NCBI GenBank assembly: GCA_037042915.1
Contig: CM073204.1
Location: 930,001-994,000 of the forward strand
Direction: 5' to 3'
Length of the DNA: 64,000 bases
From: Auricularia sp. M13
Lineage: Eukaryota; Basidiomycota; Agaricomycetes; Auriculariales; Auriculariaceae
The notes beneath the pieces are model-generated. The model was not told where the DNA came from. It searched no databases and saw only the letters and a program-made list of their open reading frames with translations. This document shows positions 33,494 to 43,742 of this stretch, piece after piece (positions within the stretch are counted from its first letter, which is position 1; every line of letters begins with the position of its first letter). A program made the position numbers and the translations under genes.

Positions 33494-34144
33494 GAAGAAA
33501 ACTACAACGGCACCACGGAAGTGAAGCAACGTTGTACTAGAGCTAATCATGGACCACCACGTACCATTTCAGGAAGTACTGCAGCGTTGCGATGGCCGCG
33601 TGGTGCAAGCGTGGTGTTGTATTTCTGTGGTTAGACACCGGACAGAATGCCCCCGCCTTGTTCCTACGGGTCATATACTGCTTACCATCATGCGCCAAGG
33701 TGCTTCGAGGCACTGCGGGGTGCTATGGCCAGTGCGCAGGCCAAGACGGGCACAGATAAATCAAGTCAAAGCAGAGTAATTAATCAATTCGACAGTGGGC
33801 TCACCATACCTCTTAAGTACGTGCGGTGCATGGCTAGATCCAGGATGATGTGCTCAGAAACTTTTGTGTAGGTGGCCTCGCGGAACTGGTGGTCCAAGTC
33901 GTAAAAGTTGCGGCAGTCGGAACTGACTCCGGACAGCGGAGTGTGGAAGCGACGATCCGACCCGATTCGGCTTGTCGACCTACCATCTCATTCTACCTAC
34001 CTACCAAGCACCAGCTTTGCTATTGTGATGCCCGGAGAACGCGAACATAGTGCTAGACCAGTTAAAAATTTGCAGACGCAGGTAGATTAAGCCCAACCTC
34101 CTGATTTTCCTGCGTTAATCATCCTTCGATAGTATCGTCAAGAA
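33494..34144. other. Divergent intergenic region
   Basis: Between the LRR-like gene (-) and the DUF6535 gene (+). No gene recognised; a short TACC-rich run near 33990 is the only low-complexity feature. Confidence 0.4.
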
Positions 34145-36612
34145 ATGAGCGATTGGTTGAGGGAGCCTGGTGGTAAACGGCTTGACGAACTGTTCAATGT
34201 GATTTCAAAGCCTTTTTTCCTCTGACTGTGGGCTTACTTCTACTGGCAGGACCCACTGCTTGAGCAGGCACCGACGTCGCCAACGTTGCCGCCCCCAGGG
34301 AGCGAGGACGAGGCGTGGCAGCAGTGCGCTAAACTGATTGAAAAACACGACGACGATATGTGCAAGGGATTTCGGGAAGAAATCGATACACTGCTTGTTT
34401 TTGTGCGTCTTTGCTGCTCTCATTACTGATCGCCAGTGTTCTAACGGTGCAACGCAGGCTGGTCTATTCTCCGCTGTCGTGACTGCGTTCAGCGTCGAAT
34501 CATACCAGTGGCTTCAGAAGCAGCCTGATCCGTCCGCTGAGCTCTTGGCTCGCTTTGTCCAGGTTTTTTCTCCAAATCAGACGACGAAATTTCTGGCCGC
34601 GCCCGTACCGCCTACCGTGGGTCCGGGGCTATCGCCGTCAACAGCCGCGCGAATCAATGCATATTGGTTCTTGTCCTTGACTCTCAGCCTTTCTGCAGCA
34701 CTTGTGGGCATTCTATGCAAGGAATGGGTTCAGGAATTCAGACGCGACGCGGGCCAAACTCCTAGGCAGTACATCGGTCTGCGACAGATGAAATTTGAGG
34801 GACTCGAGGCGTGGAAGGTAGCAGAGATCATATCCACTATCCCATTGCTTCTTCAGGCTGCGCTATGGCTATTCATTCTCGGTATCCTGGAGCTCCTTGG
34901 CCGCTTGCACACCGCGGTTGCGGCAGTCGTTACTACAGTTGCCGGTCTTGCCCTGCTGTTTTACTCGGCGACTACCTGCCTTCCTGCTATTCAGTATGGG
35001 GCTTCAATTATGGGTAGTGCCAGCGCAGATGTGTTACGCTGGCAATGCGCGTACAAATCTCCCCAAGCATGGCTTGTTCTTCGTCTGTTCAACAAGGTGT
35101 CAGGCCGCTGGCCATGGAGAGCCGCTGAACATAGGAGCACAACTTCAGTCAACTCGTGGATCTCTTTTGATTTGCTGTACCATGGGATGCTGAGAAATAT
35201 CTCACGCGTAGGTACTAATCCTGGGCCGTCGTCTTCGTTTCGTGGGCTCGCTTGGCTCGTAAATACGATGGACCGGAAAGACTTGCATAACTTGGTCTGG
35301 CACTGCGTATGGACACATGTCAGCACTATTTCTAGATGGACTTCCTGGACTGAGAGTGCTAGAGTGCACATTGACGTCGTGCACGTGGTTTTCTCTGCCT
35401 ACCGCTTCCCATTTGTCGAGGCCGGGCATCACTCTGCATATACCTCCAAAGGCGTAACTCTGGCCCATGTATTGACCTATGCACTGAAGACCACTACTGA
35501 TCGGAATGACCTGCTGTTGCTGTACTGCCAGGCCTTACCCGGGCTATCGCCAGATGATGCACATCGTATATGGAAGATTTATCGGGGGACTCGCATGAGT
35601 TATTATAGCCACCCGAATGCGGTCAGGAAAGGCAAGTCGCTCCGTCAACCTCAAACTTTGTAGCTCATAAGATGAGTATTTAGAGGTATTATATGTGCTT
35701 CTTCGTAGCTTTCGATCCTTGATGCGGACCACAGGCACCACGCGACGTGCCAGTCCCGCGGAGTACGGTCGGATTCTCAGTGACCTCGCCGGGCACATTC
35801 GCATCAATCGACTCTATGAAAATGAGCTTGTGGGATATCTCTGCGCGACGTTCTTGCTCTGGTTACGCGACCAGTCCCCTCAGACTGCTCATATTCGTCT
35901 CATTGTCTCGAAGTTGCTCATGCATGTGATCAGCATCATCAGCGCCAGGAAATCAGTACCACACGCTGTGCCACACTTGGGGCTCTATACGGCCTTGTTG
36001 AGGCGATCCGTCGACCTATTGTGCTCGCCGCTGCCGGACGTTGACTGGGCCGCCCACATTATATCAAAGATGGGTTTCGCCACCGTCTTTATCCGAGACT
36101 ATAGCCCTGCACTCGATCATCTTCTGCAGCTCGCATTCCCAGAACATCAGGCGGCCGGCCATTTAGTAGCGTCCCAGGCTTTGCACCGTGCCAGCGTTCG
36201 TAGTCCGGAGCTTCCAACGCCAGTAAGCGAAGCCTTCAAGTTCAATGATCCATACGGCGTCGAGGAACCACTGGCAGCAACCGTGCGCAGAGTTGACCCT
36301 CGCGGAGAACAGCTCGGGCTCAACGCGGGCGATCCTGTTGGGCAAGTCGAACGCGAATGTGAACTGCCGATCCCCGCTGCCAGTGGGACAGTCGGCCCGG
36401 GAGTCGCGGTCGAGCCTGTCCCGGACTGCGTCGCCAATTCAAACTCACTAGCTAGTCGCGACAAGCGGGGCACCGGGCCAACATGCGCGGAGAGCCCCTA
36501 TTCGATCGAAATAGTTCTGCACAAATTCGCCGGCCAACAGGACGACGAGCATATACTGGCTCTAGATCTGGAACCAGAACGTCGCCACAATGGGAAAATT
36601 TCGGACGTATAG
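34145..36612 (+). CDS. DUF6535 domain membrane protein
   Basis: Four exons (34145-34198, 34250-34402, 34458-35631, 35684-36612) give 769 residues. The core is the agaricomycete DUF6535 domain: KHDDDMCKGFREEIDTLLVF ends exon 2, then AGLFSAVVTAFSVESYQWL, a long loop, and NAYWFLSLTLSLSAALVGIL with CKEWVQEF. At least four hydrophobic segments are visible: AGLFSAVV, WFLSLTLSLSAAL, the LLLQAALWLFILGIL helix and AVVTTVAGLALLFY. The protein is probably an integral membrane protein. Its function is unknown; the family is highly expanded in mushrooms. The last intron starts with GC (AAAG/GCAAGT) and ends in TTTAG; it is needed to join the frames. Exon 1 is the least certain part. Confidence 0.75.
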
Positions 36613-37226
36613 TATGCAGGGTGGGTCTGTACACAACGGGGCTGGCTAGGATGCAATGCGTGATCACTTTCTTGACGAACAGTTGAAGCAGCACGGCGCC
36701 GGGGCTCGATGGCTGCCATGCGTGTGAAGTTGTCTACAGTATGCCCGCGTCGAAATACAGTATTAGTAGTAGTAATGGCTGCAGTGGCAGAGCAGACAGG
36801 GGGGTACTCAGAAGGGAGAGCGATGTGAGCGGAGAAGGACGGAGCGGCGCGCGATGGTGGTGGTCTACATAAATCAGCAACGCCTTGTATCGTACGCCGA
36901 TTTTGCGGGTCGCCGAGCCTTGTTCTGGGTTTTACAGGATTGCAGAGTGCAGGCCCGCGCTACATTGTACAGATTGTGAGCGCCCGGTGTTAACGAGCGC
37001 AGGCCGGCTTCTACGTAAGCGGGCGCAGGGGGGATGCCGTGGGCTGTACGATCCCAGGGACGCCTACTAGGCGAGAGACCGCGGAACGCGCAACCACGTG
37101 GCAAGGCTGGACTGTGGGTGGTGAAAAGTCAAGGAAGACGTACCGTTAAGCGGGCAAATTAGTGTAGTGTTTGAGCATGCCGTCCACAGGACGAGCCTTA
37201 CGGACCCCTATGTAGGACGTGCTGTG
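36613..37226. other. Flank of the gag-only element
   Basis: No gene recognised. It ends in the CATGA target site of the LTR element that follows. Confidence 0.4.
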
Positions 37227-37231
37227 CATGA

Positions 37232-37436
37232 TGTGGGAAATCGAGGGCAACGGACGTGGTATTCAGCGGGGGGGAACGAGTCAATCCGCTAGAGAGCATA
37301 CACGACGATGGCCTGCACTATATAGACGAGGGCATGACGACAGAAACCGGGGAAAGGGAGCACTAAAGTAAGGGGTATGCGATTAGCAAGCACAATGTGA
37401 GATTCCAGGAACGGATAATCACAACATCCTCCCCTG
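37232..37436 (-). repeat. 3' LTR of the gag-only element
   Basis: 205 bp, identical base for base to 38612-38816; flanked outside by CATGA and inside by the polypurine tract. Confidence 0.92.
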
Positions 37437-37467
37437 AAGCGAAACATTGTGCGGCATGAGAAGACAA

Positions 37468-38292
37468 TCAGAATGCGAGAATGTCCTCATCGACGGAGCG
37501 AGTGATGGCGGTGTGGGCATGGGCAGGTGAAGCAGGGGTAGCGGAAGCGGCGTTGCCAGCGGCTGGGTACGGGCTGGGCTGCGGGCAGTTGCGTTGATAA
37601 TGACCCTTGTTGCCGCAGCGGAAGCACGTGATCTTCTCGATCGGCGTGCGAGTGCGAGCAGCGAGGCCGAGCGCAGGAGAAGACGCGGACGGGATAGCAT
37701 CCTGCATGCGGCGAGAGTCGATCTGCGATTCAGCACCCAACATGCGCTCGATGACATAGCTGACAGTGAGAAGCTTGGTGTTGGTGCTGTCCAAAGATGT
37801 GACGAGTGCGTCGTATTCGACGGGAAGGCCCTGAGTGAGCATGAGGATGATGTCTTCGTCGGTGACGGTGGAGCCGATGGCGGCGAGCTCGAATGCGACG
37901 GCGCGGACTTGCGAGATCCAAGACTGAATCGAATCGGTGGGGGACTTGCTCATAAAAATAAACTTGCGGCGCATGCGAAGGCGGGACGAGAAGCCATGGG
38001 CGCGGTGGACCTCAGCGAGGTTAATCCACATCTCGACGGGGTCGTTGACGGTGCGGCAGTGCGGCAGCTGCGACGGCTCGACGGAGAGAACGATTTCGGA
38101 GCAGGCCTCCTCCTGGCAGCGAACGAAGGCTTTGACGATTTTGCTGTGCTGAGAACCTTGCGGCATGGTAGTGAGACCAGAGACGACGTCCCAGAGGTTA
38201 CGTTTCTTCAAAAGGGCGACCATATAGACGGACCATGTCGAGTAATTGTTGTCGTTGAGACGGTAGAACTTCATCGACGGGCAATCGGACAT
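37468..38292 (-). CDS. Copia-type Gag with zinc knuckle
   Basis: 274 residues from the ATG at 38292 (MSDCPSMKFYRLNDNNYSTW). The open frame extends further upstream through Pro/Val/Ala-rich sequence into the 5' LTR, but that part looks like untranslated leader. The NYSTWSVYMVALLKKRNLW opening is typical of Copia Gag, with the UBN2-like helical body to about residue 200 and a CX2CX4HX4C knuckle (CFRCGNKGHYQRNC) near residue 230. Gag coats the element RNA in virus-like particles. It ends in an Ala/Pro-rich tail. No frameshift is visible, so the protein could still be made. Confidence 0.85.
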   Translation of the reverse strand: MSDCPSMKFYRLNDNNYSTWSVYMVALLKKRNLWDVVSGLTTMPQGSQHSKIVKAFVRCQEEACSEIVLSVEPSQLPHCRTVNDPVEMWINLAEVHRAHGFSSRLRMRRKFIFMSKSPTDSIQSWISQVRAVAFELAAIGSTVTDEDIILMLTQGLPVEYDALVTSLDSTNTKLLTVSYVIERMLGAESQIDSRRMQDAIPSASSPALGLAARTRTPIEKITCFRCGNKGHYQRNCPQPSPYPAAGNAASATPASPAHAHTAITRSVDEDILAF

Positions 38293-38611
38293 GGCGACAG
38301 CAACGGAGATGGCAACGGCGGAGACAACGGCGGGGGCGATGACGATGACGGTGACGACAAACGGAGACGACGGCGGGACGATACGCGGGCGACGGGGACG
38401 ATACGGCGGCGGCGGGGACGACGGAACGACAGGGGCAACGTGCAGCACCAACTGGACACATGCGACAACGGTGACGGCGGCGACGGTTACGGAGACGACG
38501 TGCAGCAACGGCTGGACACGCGTACAACGAGCGAGGGCGACGGGACGACGGGTAGCGACGGTGGTGACGGTAGCGGCGGCAAGAAGAGGTTGATGGGGTG
38601 ATAGCGGATTG

Positions 38612-38816
38612 TGTGGGAAATCGAGGGCAACGGACGTGGTATTCAGCGGGGGGGAACGAGTCAATCCGCTAGAGAGCATACACGACGATGGCCTGCACTA
38701 TATAGACGAGGGCATGACGACAGAAACCGGGGAAAGGGAGCACTAAAGTAAGGGGTATGCGATTAGCAAGCACAATGTGAGATTCCAGGAACGGATAATC
38801 ACAACACATGAAGTGT
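38612..38816 (-). repeat. 5' LTR of the gag-only element
   Basis: Identical to 37232-37436. The TATATAG box on the minus strand should drive the element transcript. The sequence just inside (CAATCCGCTATCACC) is the likely primer-binding region but matches no tRNA 3' end that I recognise. Confidence 0.92.
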
Positions 38817-38821
38817 CCCCT

Positions 38822-39329
38822 AGCTAGTCGTCTGCCACCTGTAGGACAAGAGCGAGGTGTGAGCGAATTCAGCGTCGCGTCGGATGTCATGGATGCCGGT
38901 ACGAAGGAAGGAAGCGCTCGTGTTGGATGGGTCTACCCGGGCGATGGCGCCTGCATGTGACCCTTGATTTCAACGCAGAGCGGGCGCTAGAGCTTGGGGT
39001 CGCTTGTAGAAATATGAGGTTTCGGTTTCCTTTTGTCTGTGTCCCTGATGATGACCAGTATGATCACGACCGTTTAGGATTAGTCTCATTTTCACGATCT
39101 CCATAGTTTCGGTCCGCTCACGACTAGTCCCTCAGTCTTTGCCTTCCACCGCACTGTACTGAGACTTCTGTTCCTTCTCAGGTCCCCGAACAGAGCGTCT
39201 ATTTTCTACAGGTTATGAGCCCCGCGCTCACCTGGGAAGGACGTCAATCAGTGCAAGGAAGACTCGCTGCGCAAGAAGTGCGCTTCTATTGAACCGCTCG
39301 CTGCACGCACCGCACGCTAGGCCGTAACC
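38822..39329. other. Possible LTR and leader of a truncated Copia element
   Basis: Precedes a Copia gag fragment. TTCTACA at 39204-39210 followed by GGTTATGAGCCCC could be an LTR end plus a primer-binding site complementary to an internal part of initiator tRNA-Met, as in Copia. No second LTR is visible, so this remains a guess. Confidence 0.3.
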
Positions 39330-39773
39330 ATGTCGACGACGACGACGAACACGACTGCGATTGAACCGGGCATGAAAGCGCCCATGCTGCAGGCGAATGG
39401 CGGCAACTGGTTCACCTGGAGAGACCGTATCGAGCTCCAGCTGAACCGTCGCAATCTCGGTCACCTCCTCCGGCCGGCGCACATCATCCCGCCCGATCCC
39501 GAGGAAGCTACGGACTTCGACTGGGACGATATCAAAGCCGACAAGCAGAAGTTAGCGGCATATCGAGCTGAGGAAGCCACATGCCTCAAGTGGCAAGCGG
39601 AGAACTCGAGTGCGTTGCTCCACATCGTGTCGGGGCTACCGGACAATGTTGGCGGAACGGCAATGCGCAAGAAGATTGTCGGCGCGGCCTGGGTCTGGCT
39701 TGTCCGCGAGTTCCAGGAGAAGGGTGATGCCTTCGCGCCACCTGTACCTTACCCAAAACCTCTATATACATAG
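39330..39773 (+). pseudogene. Truncated Copia Gag N-terminus
   Basis: 147 codons. GNWFTWRDRIELQLNRRNLGHLL and the following helices are the start of a Copia Gag, different from the one at 37.5 kb. The frame is cut at about 39759 where the hairpin-bearing dispersed element begins; the final few residues and the stop come from that element. No knuckle, protease or RT follows. Confidence 0.65.
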
Positions 39774-40619
39774 GCAGGATCTGAGTGAGATCCTGCTTAT
39801 GCATAGAGGCTTTTGTCGCTATTGCCAGTGCCAGCTGGATTTCCTCTTTAAATCCAGCTGGCTCATACAAGTCCTTGGGGTAGTGGTTAAGATGCCTGAC
39901 CGTCGGAGGTCGAGGCCGCTGTATCCGCGGCCAGCGCCGTGTCAAACACCCGGCACATCACCGCCGGCAATCCGCAGACTGTTTGGCGCTGCTACCGCCC
40001 CCCGCCGCCCCCCGCCGCCGTCGCCGACGCACTCGTCGTTGCCAAAACCGTTCCGTTCCGAAAAAAAAAATCATATGTCAGTAGTGCCAGCATGTCGGCC
40101 TATTGCATGCATTATCACCGTGCTTGACAGATGCCGCCGCCAACAGCTGTTGCCACCGCCGCCGCCGCCGCCAATGCCGATGAGCATGAACCTGTCCATC
40201 CCCTGCAAATGTAGATACGAAAATATATGTCATTCAGCTCGCATTTTCGAGCTCTATGCAATGGTGAAGCATTTTGGGGGGATTATGTACGTGGCATAAT
40301 TGTTCAGTTCAGAGAAGCGGGTGCCCGAACACGCAATCGTTTTTAAACTACGGGTACTGGGTACCTTCTGATAGCCCTATCGAACGCGCATCTAACGATC
40401 TACGAATCTCGAGGAACGGGCAAGAACTGCATCGGCTGTGGTCAACGTTAGTAGGAGGTTCGGAGCGGCCGGCAGTCAGAGACATGCGCACCTCGCTACC
40501 GCGCTTATAGAACGGAATCTAGTGCAGAATTTAAAGGCGCATCTAACGCCCCAAGGATATCGAGAAACGGACAAGTACTGCTGGAGATATGGCCGAAGTC
40601 GGTATGATGTTCCGAGCGA
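39759..40619 (+). repeat. Dispersed hairpin/tRNA-like element, left copy (SINE-like, non-coding)
   Basis: Positions 39777-40619 match 64000-63157 in inverted orientation almost base for base. The left end folds into two hairpins: 39759-39809 (AGATCCTGC stem) and 39831-39861 (CCAGCTGGATTT stem). At 39878-39915 lies a tRNA-like stretch (TAGTGGTTAAGATGCC, then AGGTCGAGGCC) resembling polymerase III A and B boxes. The body holds a CCG-rich part, an A10 run near 40062, and near the right end degenerate tandem units starting GCGCATCTAACG (40388 and 40531). No long conserved frame is present. It interrupts the Copia gag. Confidence 0.6.
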
Positions 40620-41098
40620 CGGGCTCATGGACCCAAACATGCATTTAAATCACCCAAAATAGGTAAAAACAGGTAGTCATTGATTTCCTTCAGCTAACCA
40701 TTTAATAATAGTTTGAACTGGGCAAGAATTGAGGCCTTGACGGTGTGTCACGGGGTTGTCAGCGGAGTTTGATTTCGCGTTGTTCTCCGCTGCTACATCG
40801 TTTCTCGTGGATCCAGGCCTTGATCTGTCATTCCGTCATGGGGTATAATAATATACCCGATTTACAAACCTTGGGTTAGATGTATTACTACACAGCTTGT
40901 TTCAGGGGGGTTCAATCAGCTGATTCACTCTAGTATATGAACACACAGCTAGCAATGTTCCCGCTTTTCTTTGTCTCAAAAAACATCTCTAAACCTCATT
41001 AAGGGCATTATATAGACAATTCATGTGATATTGAAGTGTTATAATGGTGCTCTTCATCAATGACAGCTCGGTGTCTGCTTCACCACTTAGTCCCCCAT
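40620..41098. other. Flank of chromovirus 1
   Basis: AT-rich relative to its neighbours, no gene recognised. Ends with CCCAT, the target site of the large element. Confidence 0.4.
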
Positions 41099-41824
41099 TG
41101 TTACGCCCGTGCCCCGGTCCGCAGACCCCACGTGCTCTCGGCATCACTCGGCGTCATTCTACGTCACTCGGCCAACTCGGTCAACTCGGTCAAGCTCCCG
41201 AATACCCGGCTTATCTCCCCTCGTGTTCATATGCTCGGGATATGTTCTCCTCATCGTCCTCTACCTCTAGACCTCTCCCTCACTTCTCTAGCTTCTCTCC
41301 TTACTCGCATACATCCACCTAACTCGCCTTGTCCCTACTGGATCGATAGTGTTCATATCCGGTTCGCTCCACTCGTCTTAGTCATTCGCCTCTCGTCATT
41401 CGTCCGATCCCCCGATACCTTACCCACTCGCTCTTACTCATCCTATCGGCCGATGACGACGATCTCTATTGATCTGAGGCCCCCTCTCCTTCGTCTCTAG
41501 GATACACTCCGAGTACATCGGATCACCTCCCCAGGTATAAAAGACCCTCGACTTTGTATCTAGCTCCCCAGTTACGAAATCGACATAGTCGTGCCCCTCG
41601 CACACTCTATCTCCCTCTCTCTCGACTTCGCCTCTGGGTTCTTCCCTCGCCCGACTTACTCGTCTGAGTCCTCTGTTGCTCGTGGTCCCTTCGGTCGTGC
41701 TACTCGACGTAGCCGGTGTGCTCAATAACGCACCGAAGGCTTTAGTTGTTCGTTCGAGTGTTCTCTGCGCCCGGACGTTCAACTATCCTTGCAACCAAAC
41801 CCCCAAGGCACAGCAGGCTTAACA
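41099..41824 (+). repeat. 5' LTR of chromovirus 1
   Basis: Runs TGTTACGCCCG...GCTTAACA, with a TATAAAA box at 41536-41542. Directly after it lies a perfect 8-bp-stem hairpin (AACTCGAG, loop CTCCG, CTCGAGTT) where a primer-binding site is expected. Confidence 0.93.
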
Positions 41825-41856
41825 GTATTTCGTAACTCGAGCTCCGCTCGAGTTGT

Positions 41857-43695
41857 ATGGCCTTTGGGACTCGACAGAATCTCAGAAGAAACCAGGAAGA
41901 ACCTCATCCTCTACTCGACTCCCCCGACGCTATCCTTCGCGAAGCCCGTCGTCAGGCTCGTCTTCGCGACCAACAACCTCCTCAGCCGGCTACGCCTTCG
42001 CCATCAGTCTCGATGTCGGGCACTAGCCGCTTCGGATCATCTCGGCACTCGCAACCGCCGAACGATGATGACGAAATCCTCTCGCAACACACTCTCTCCG
42101 GCTCGCTTCACACCTCGCGTTTCTCGCCGGCCCAGTCCACACTACGCGCGGACCCGAGCGGTTCCTACCCTCCCTCAAGTCACACGACGCGATCGCCTTC
42201 GCATCCCTCGACTCACTCGCTCGGCTCTCGACACCCTCTCGCGCTCGTCCCGTACACCGGCTCTCGCTCGACTCCTCGTCTTTCGCAGCACTCCTCGTCG
42301 TTCCGCGGCTTCTTCCCATCCGGCACCCCTAACACGCCCCGGCGTGGCGGCGGGGGTGGCGGAGGAGGCGGCGGAGGTGGCTGCGGTGGAGGCGGAGGCG
42401 GCGGAGGCGGCGGTGGCGGTGGTGGTCATCGAGGTGTTCCCCCGCCCTCGTCGCACCACTCGCACCACTCGCACCACTCGCACCACTCGCACGGCTCGCA
42501 CCCTCCGAACCCTCCTCCCGGAGGTGGCGGCGGTGGGGGCGGTGGTGGCGGTAACGGTCCTCCTGGTCCCCCGGGACCTCCCTTTGACCCTCCGTCGGAC
42601 GGCTACGCCTCGGACGTCGATCGCGAACGACAATTCCACGATCAACACAACAACGTCCCTCGTGTCTACTTCGTCGACCGCGACAGCGGCTCTCGCATCG
42701 ACGCCGCCAAACCCGACAAATTCGACGGCGAAAACGCCAACAAACTTCGCGGATTCCTCATCGACTGCGAAACCTACTTCCTCGCCAACCCTCGGAAGTA
42801 CCAGACGTCCCGCGAGAAGATTCTCTTCACCGCGACCTATCTCTCGGGTCGGGCGAAGGAATGGTGGGGCGGCTACGTTCCTCTCGTCCCGAATCCGCCT
42901 CCCGGTTACGAGTTCCTCGAAGACTGGAACGAATTCAAGAACAAACTCACGATCACCTTCGGCGTCACGAACGAACACGAACGCGCCGAAGTCAAGATTC
43001 GACGACTGCAAATGGCCGACAACGGCAAGGTCGCCCGCTACAAGCTCCAGTTCGACGAATACGCCAAACTGCTCGGCTGGGACGACGCTGCACTCGCCTC
43101 GCAATTCTATCGCGGACTCCCTCGCCGCATCAAATCTGTCTTCGCTGCTCAAGTAGCTCAACGCCCGGCTTCTCTGACGCCACTCGCTGCGCTCGCTCTT
43201 AGCATCGACGCCAACTACTGGATCGATAAGGACGAGCAAGCCCTCAAGCACGCGAACGAACCTCGCAAAGCGCAGAAGACCACCTCGACCGCGACACCTC
43301 AATCGGGCTCCCGATCAAACACCAAGTCCAACGCGCGCTCCAACAGCGGCAACAACGGCAACAACGGCAACTCGAACAACCACTCGAACTCGAGGGGTCA
43401 GTCCTCGACTTCGGCCCGCTCGTCTTCGAAGACCACGACCAAGTCGAAGGACGACGTCGCGAAGAACCTCAACTCGAACGGCAAACTCAACGACGCCGAA
43501 CGACGCCGTCGCCTCGATAACAACCTCTGCCTCTACTGTGGCCATGCCGGCCACACCGCGTCCGAGTGCCGCAAGGCCGCTCACAATCGCGAGTCGAAGG
43601 GTCGCGCCGCTAAGGCTCAACCCGCGACTTCCTCGACGCCGGCTCCCGCTCCCTCGGGCGCCGCCGCTTCTGCCCCGGCGGAAGCGAAAAACTAA
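41857..43695 (+). CDS. Gag of chromovirus 1
   Basis: 612 residues, uninterrupted. The N-terminal 160 residues are Ser/Pro-rich, followed by two long glycine runs (one broken by a single Cys) and a His-His-Ser repeat coded by CACCACTCG units (42450-42500). Residues about 290-460 are the Gag capsid-type domain of Ty3 elements (KFDGENANKLRGFLIDCETYF, RAKEWWGGY). A CX2CX4HX4C zinc knuckle (CLYCGHAGHTASEC) lies near residue 560 (43528-43569). Gag forms the particle and binds RNA. Unlike pol it contains no frameshift. Confidence 0.9.
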   Translation: MAFGTRQNLRRNQEEPHPLLDSPDAILREARRQARLRDQQPPQPATPSPSVSMSGTSRFGSSRHSQPPNDDDEILSQHTLSGSLHTSRFSPAQSTLRADPSGSYPPSSHTTRSPSHPSTHSLGSRHPLALVPYTGSRSTPRLSQHSSSFRGFFPSGTPNTPRRGGGGGGGGGGGGCGGGGGGGGGGGGGGHRGVPPPSSHHSHHSHHSHHSHGSHPPNPPPGGGGGGGGGGGNGPPGPPGPPFDPPSDGYASDVDRERQFHDQHNNVPRVYFVDRDSGSRIDAAKPDKFDGENANKLRGFLIDCETYFLANPRKYQTSREKILFTATYLSGRAKEWWGGYVPLVPNPPPGYEFLEDWNEFKNKLTITFGVTNEHERAEVKIRRLQMADNGKVARYKLQFDEYAKLLGWDDAALASQFYRGLPRRIKSVFAAQVAQRPASLTPLAALALSIDANYWIDKDEQALKHANEPRKAQKTTSTATPQSGSRSNTKSNARSNSGNNGNNGNSNNHSNSRGQSSTSARSSSKTTTKSKDDVAKNLNSNGKLNDAERRRRLDNNLCLYCGHAGHTASECRKAAHNRESKGRAAKAQPATSSTPAPAPSGAAASAPAEAKN

Positions 43696-43742
43696 CGGGC
43701 AGTTCCCCACGGGCATCTAGGGCCAACTGCGTCAAGCCCAAG

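Larger units (their letters stand above)
37232..38816 (-). mobile_element. Gag-only LTR retrotransposon (TR-GAG type, Copia-like)
   Basis: Two identical 205-bp LTRs (37232-37436 and 38612-38816) flank a 1,175-bp interior, with a CATGA target-site duplication at 37227-37231 and 38817-38821. On the minus strand the LTR runs TGTTGTGATTATCC...GATTTCCCACA and contains a TATATAG promoter. A polypurine tract (AGGGGAGGA) lies just before the 3' LTR. The interior codes only for Gag; protease, integrase, RT and RNase H are absent, so it must depend on an autonomous Copia relative. Identical LTRs mean recent insertion. Confidence 0.9.

Noticed and set aside
33440-33550. N-terminal extension of the LRR-like protein to 33550
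   Set aside because: A good TATA box lies within it and the extra residues show no family character.
37594-38601. 335-codon frame opposite the Copia-type gag
   Set aside because: Asp/Gly/Arg-rich shadow; the other strand has the knuckle and Gag domain.
42175-43302. 375-codon antisense frame over gag of chromovirus 1
   Set aside because: Shadow of GC-rich Gag codons, no domain, no splice logic; unlike the antisense gene at 59-61 kb it overlaps sense coding sequence completely.
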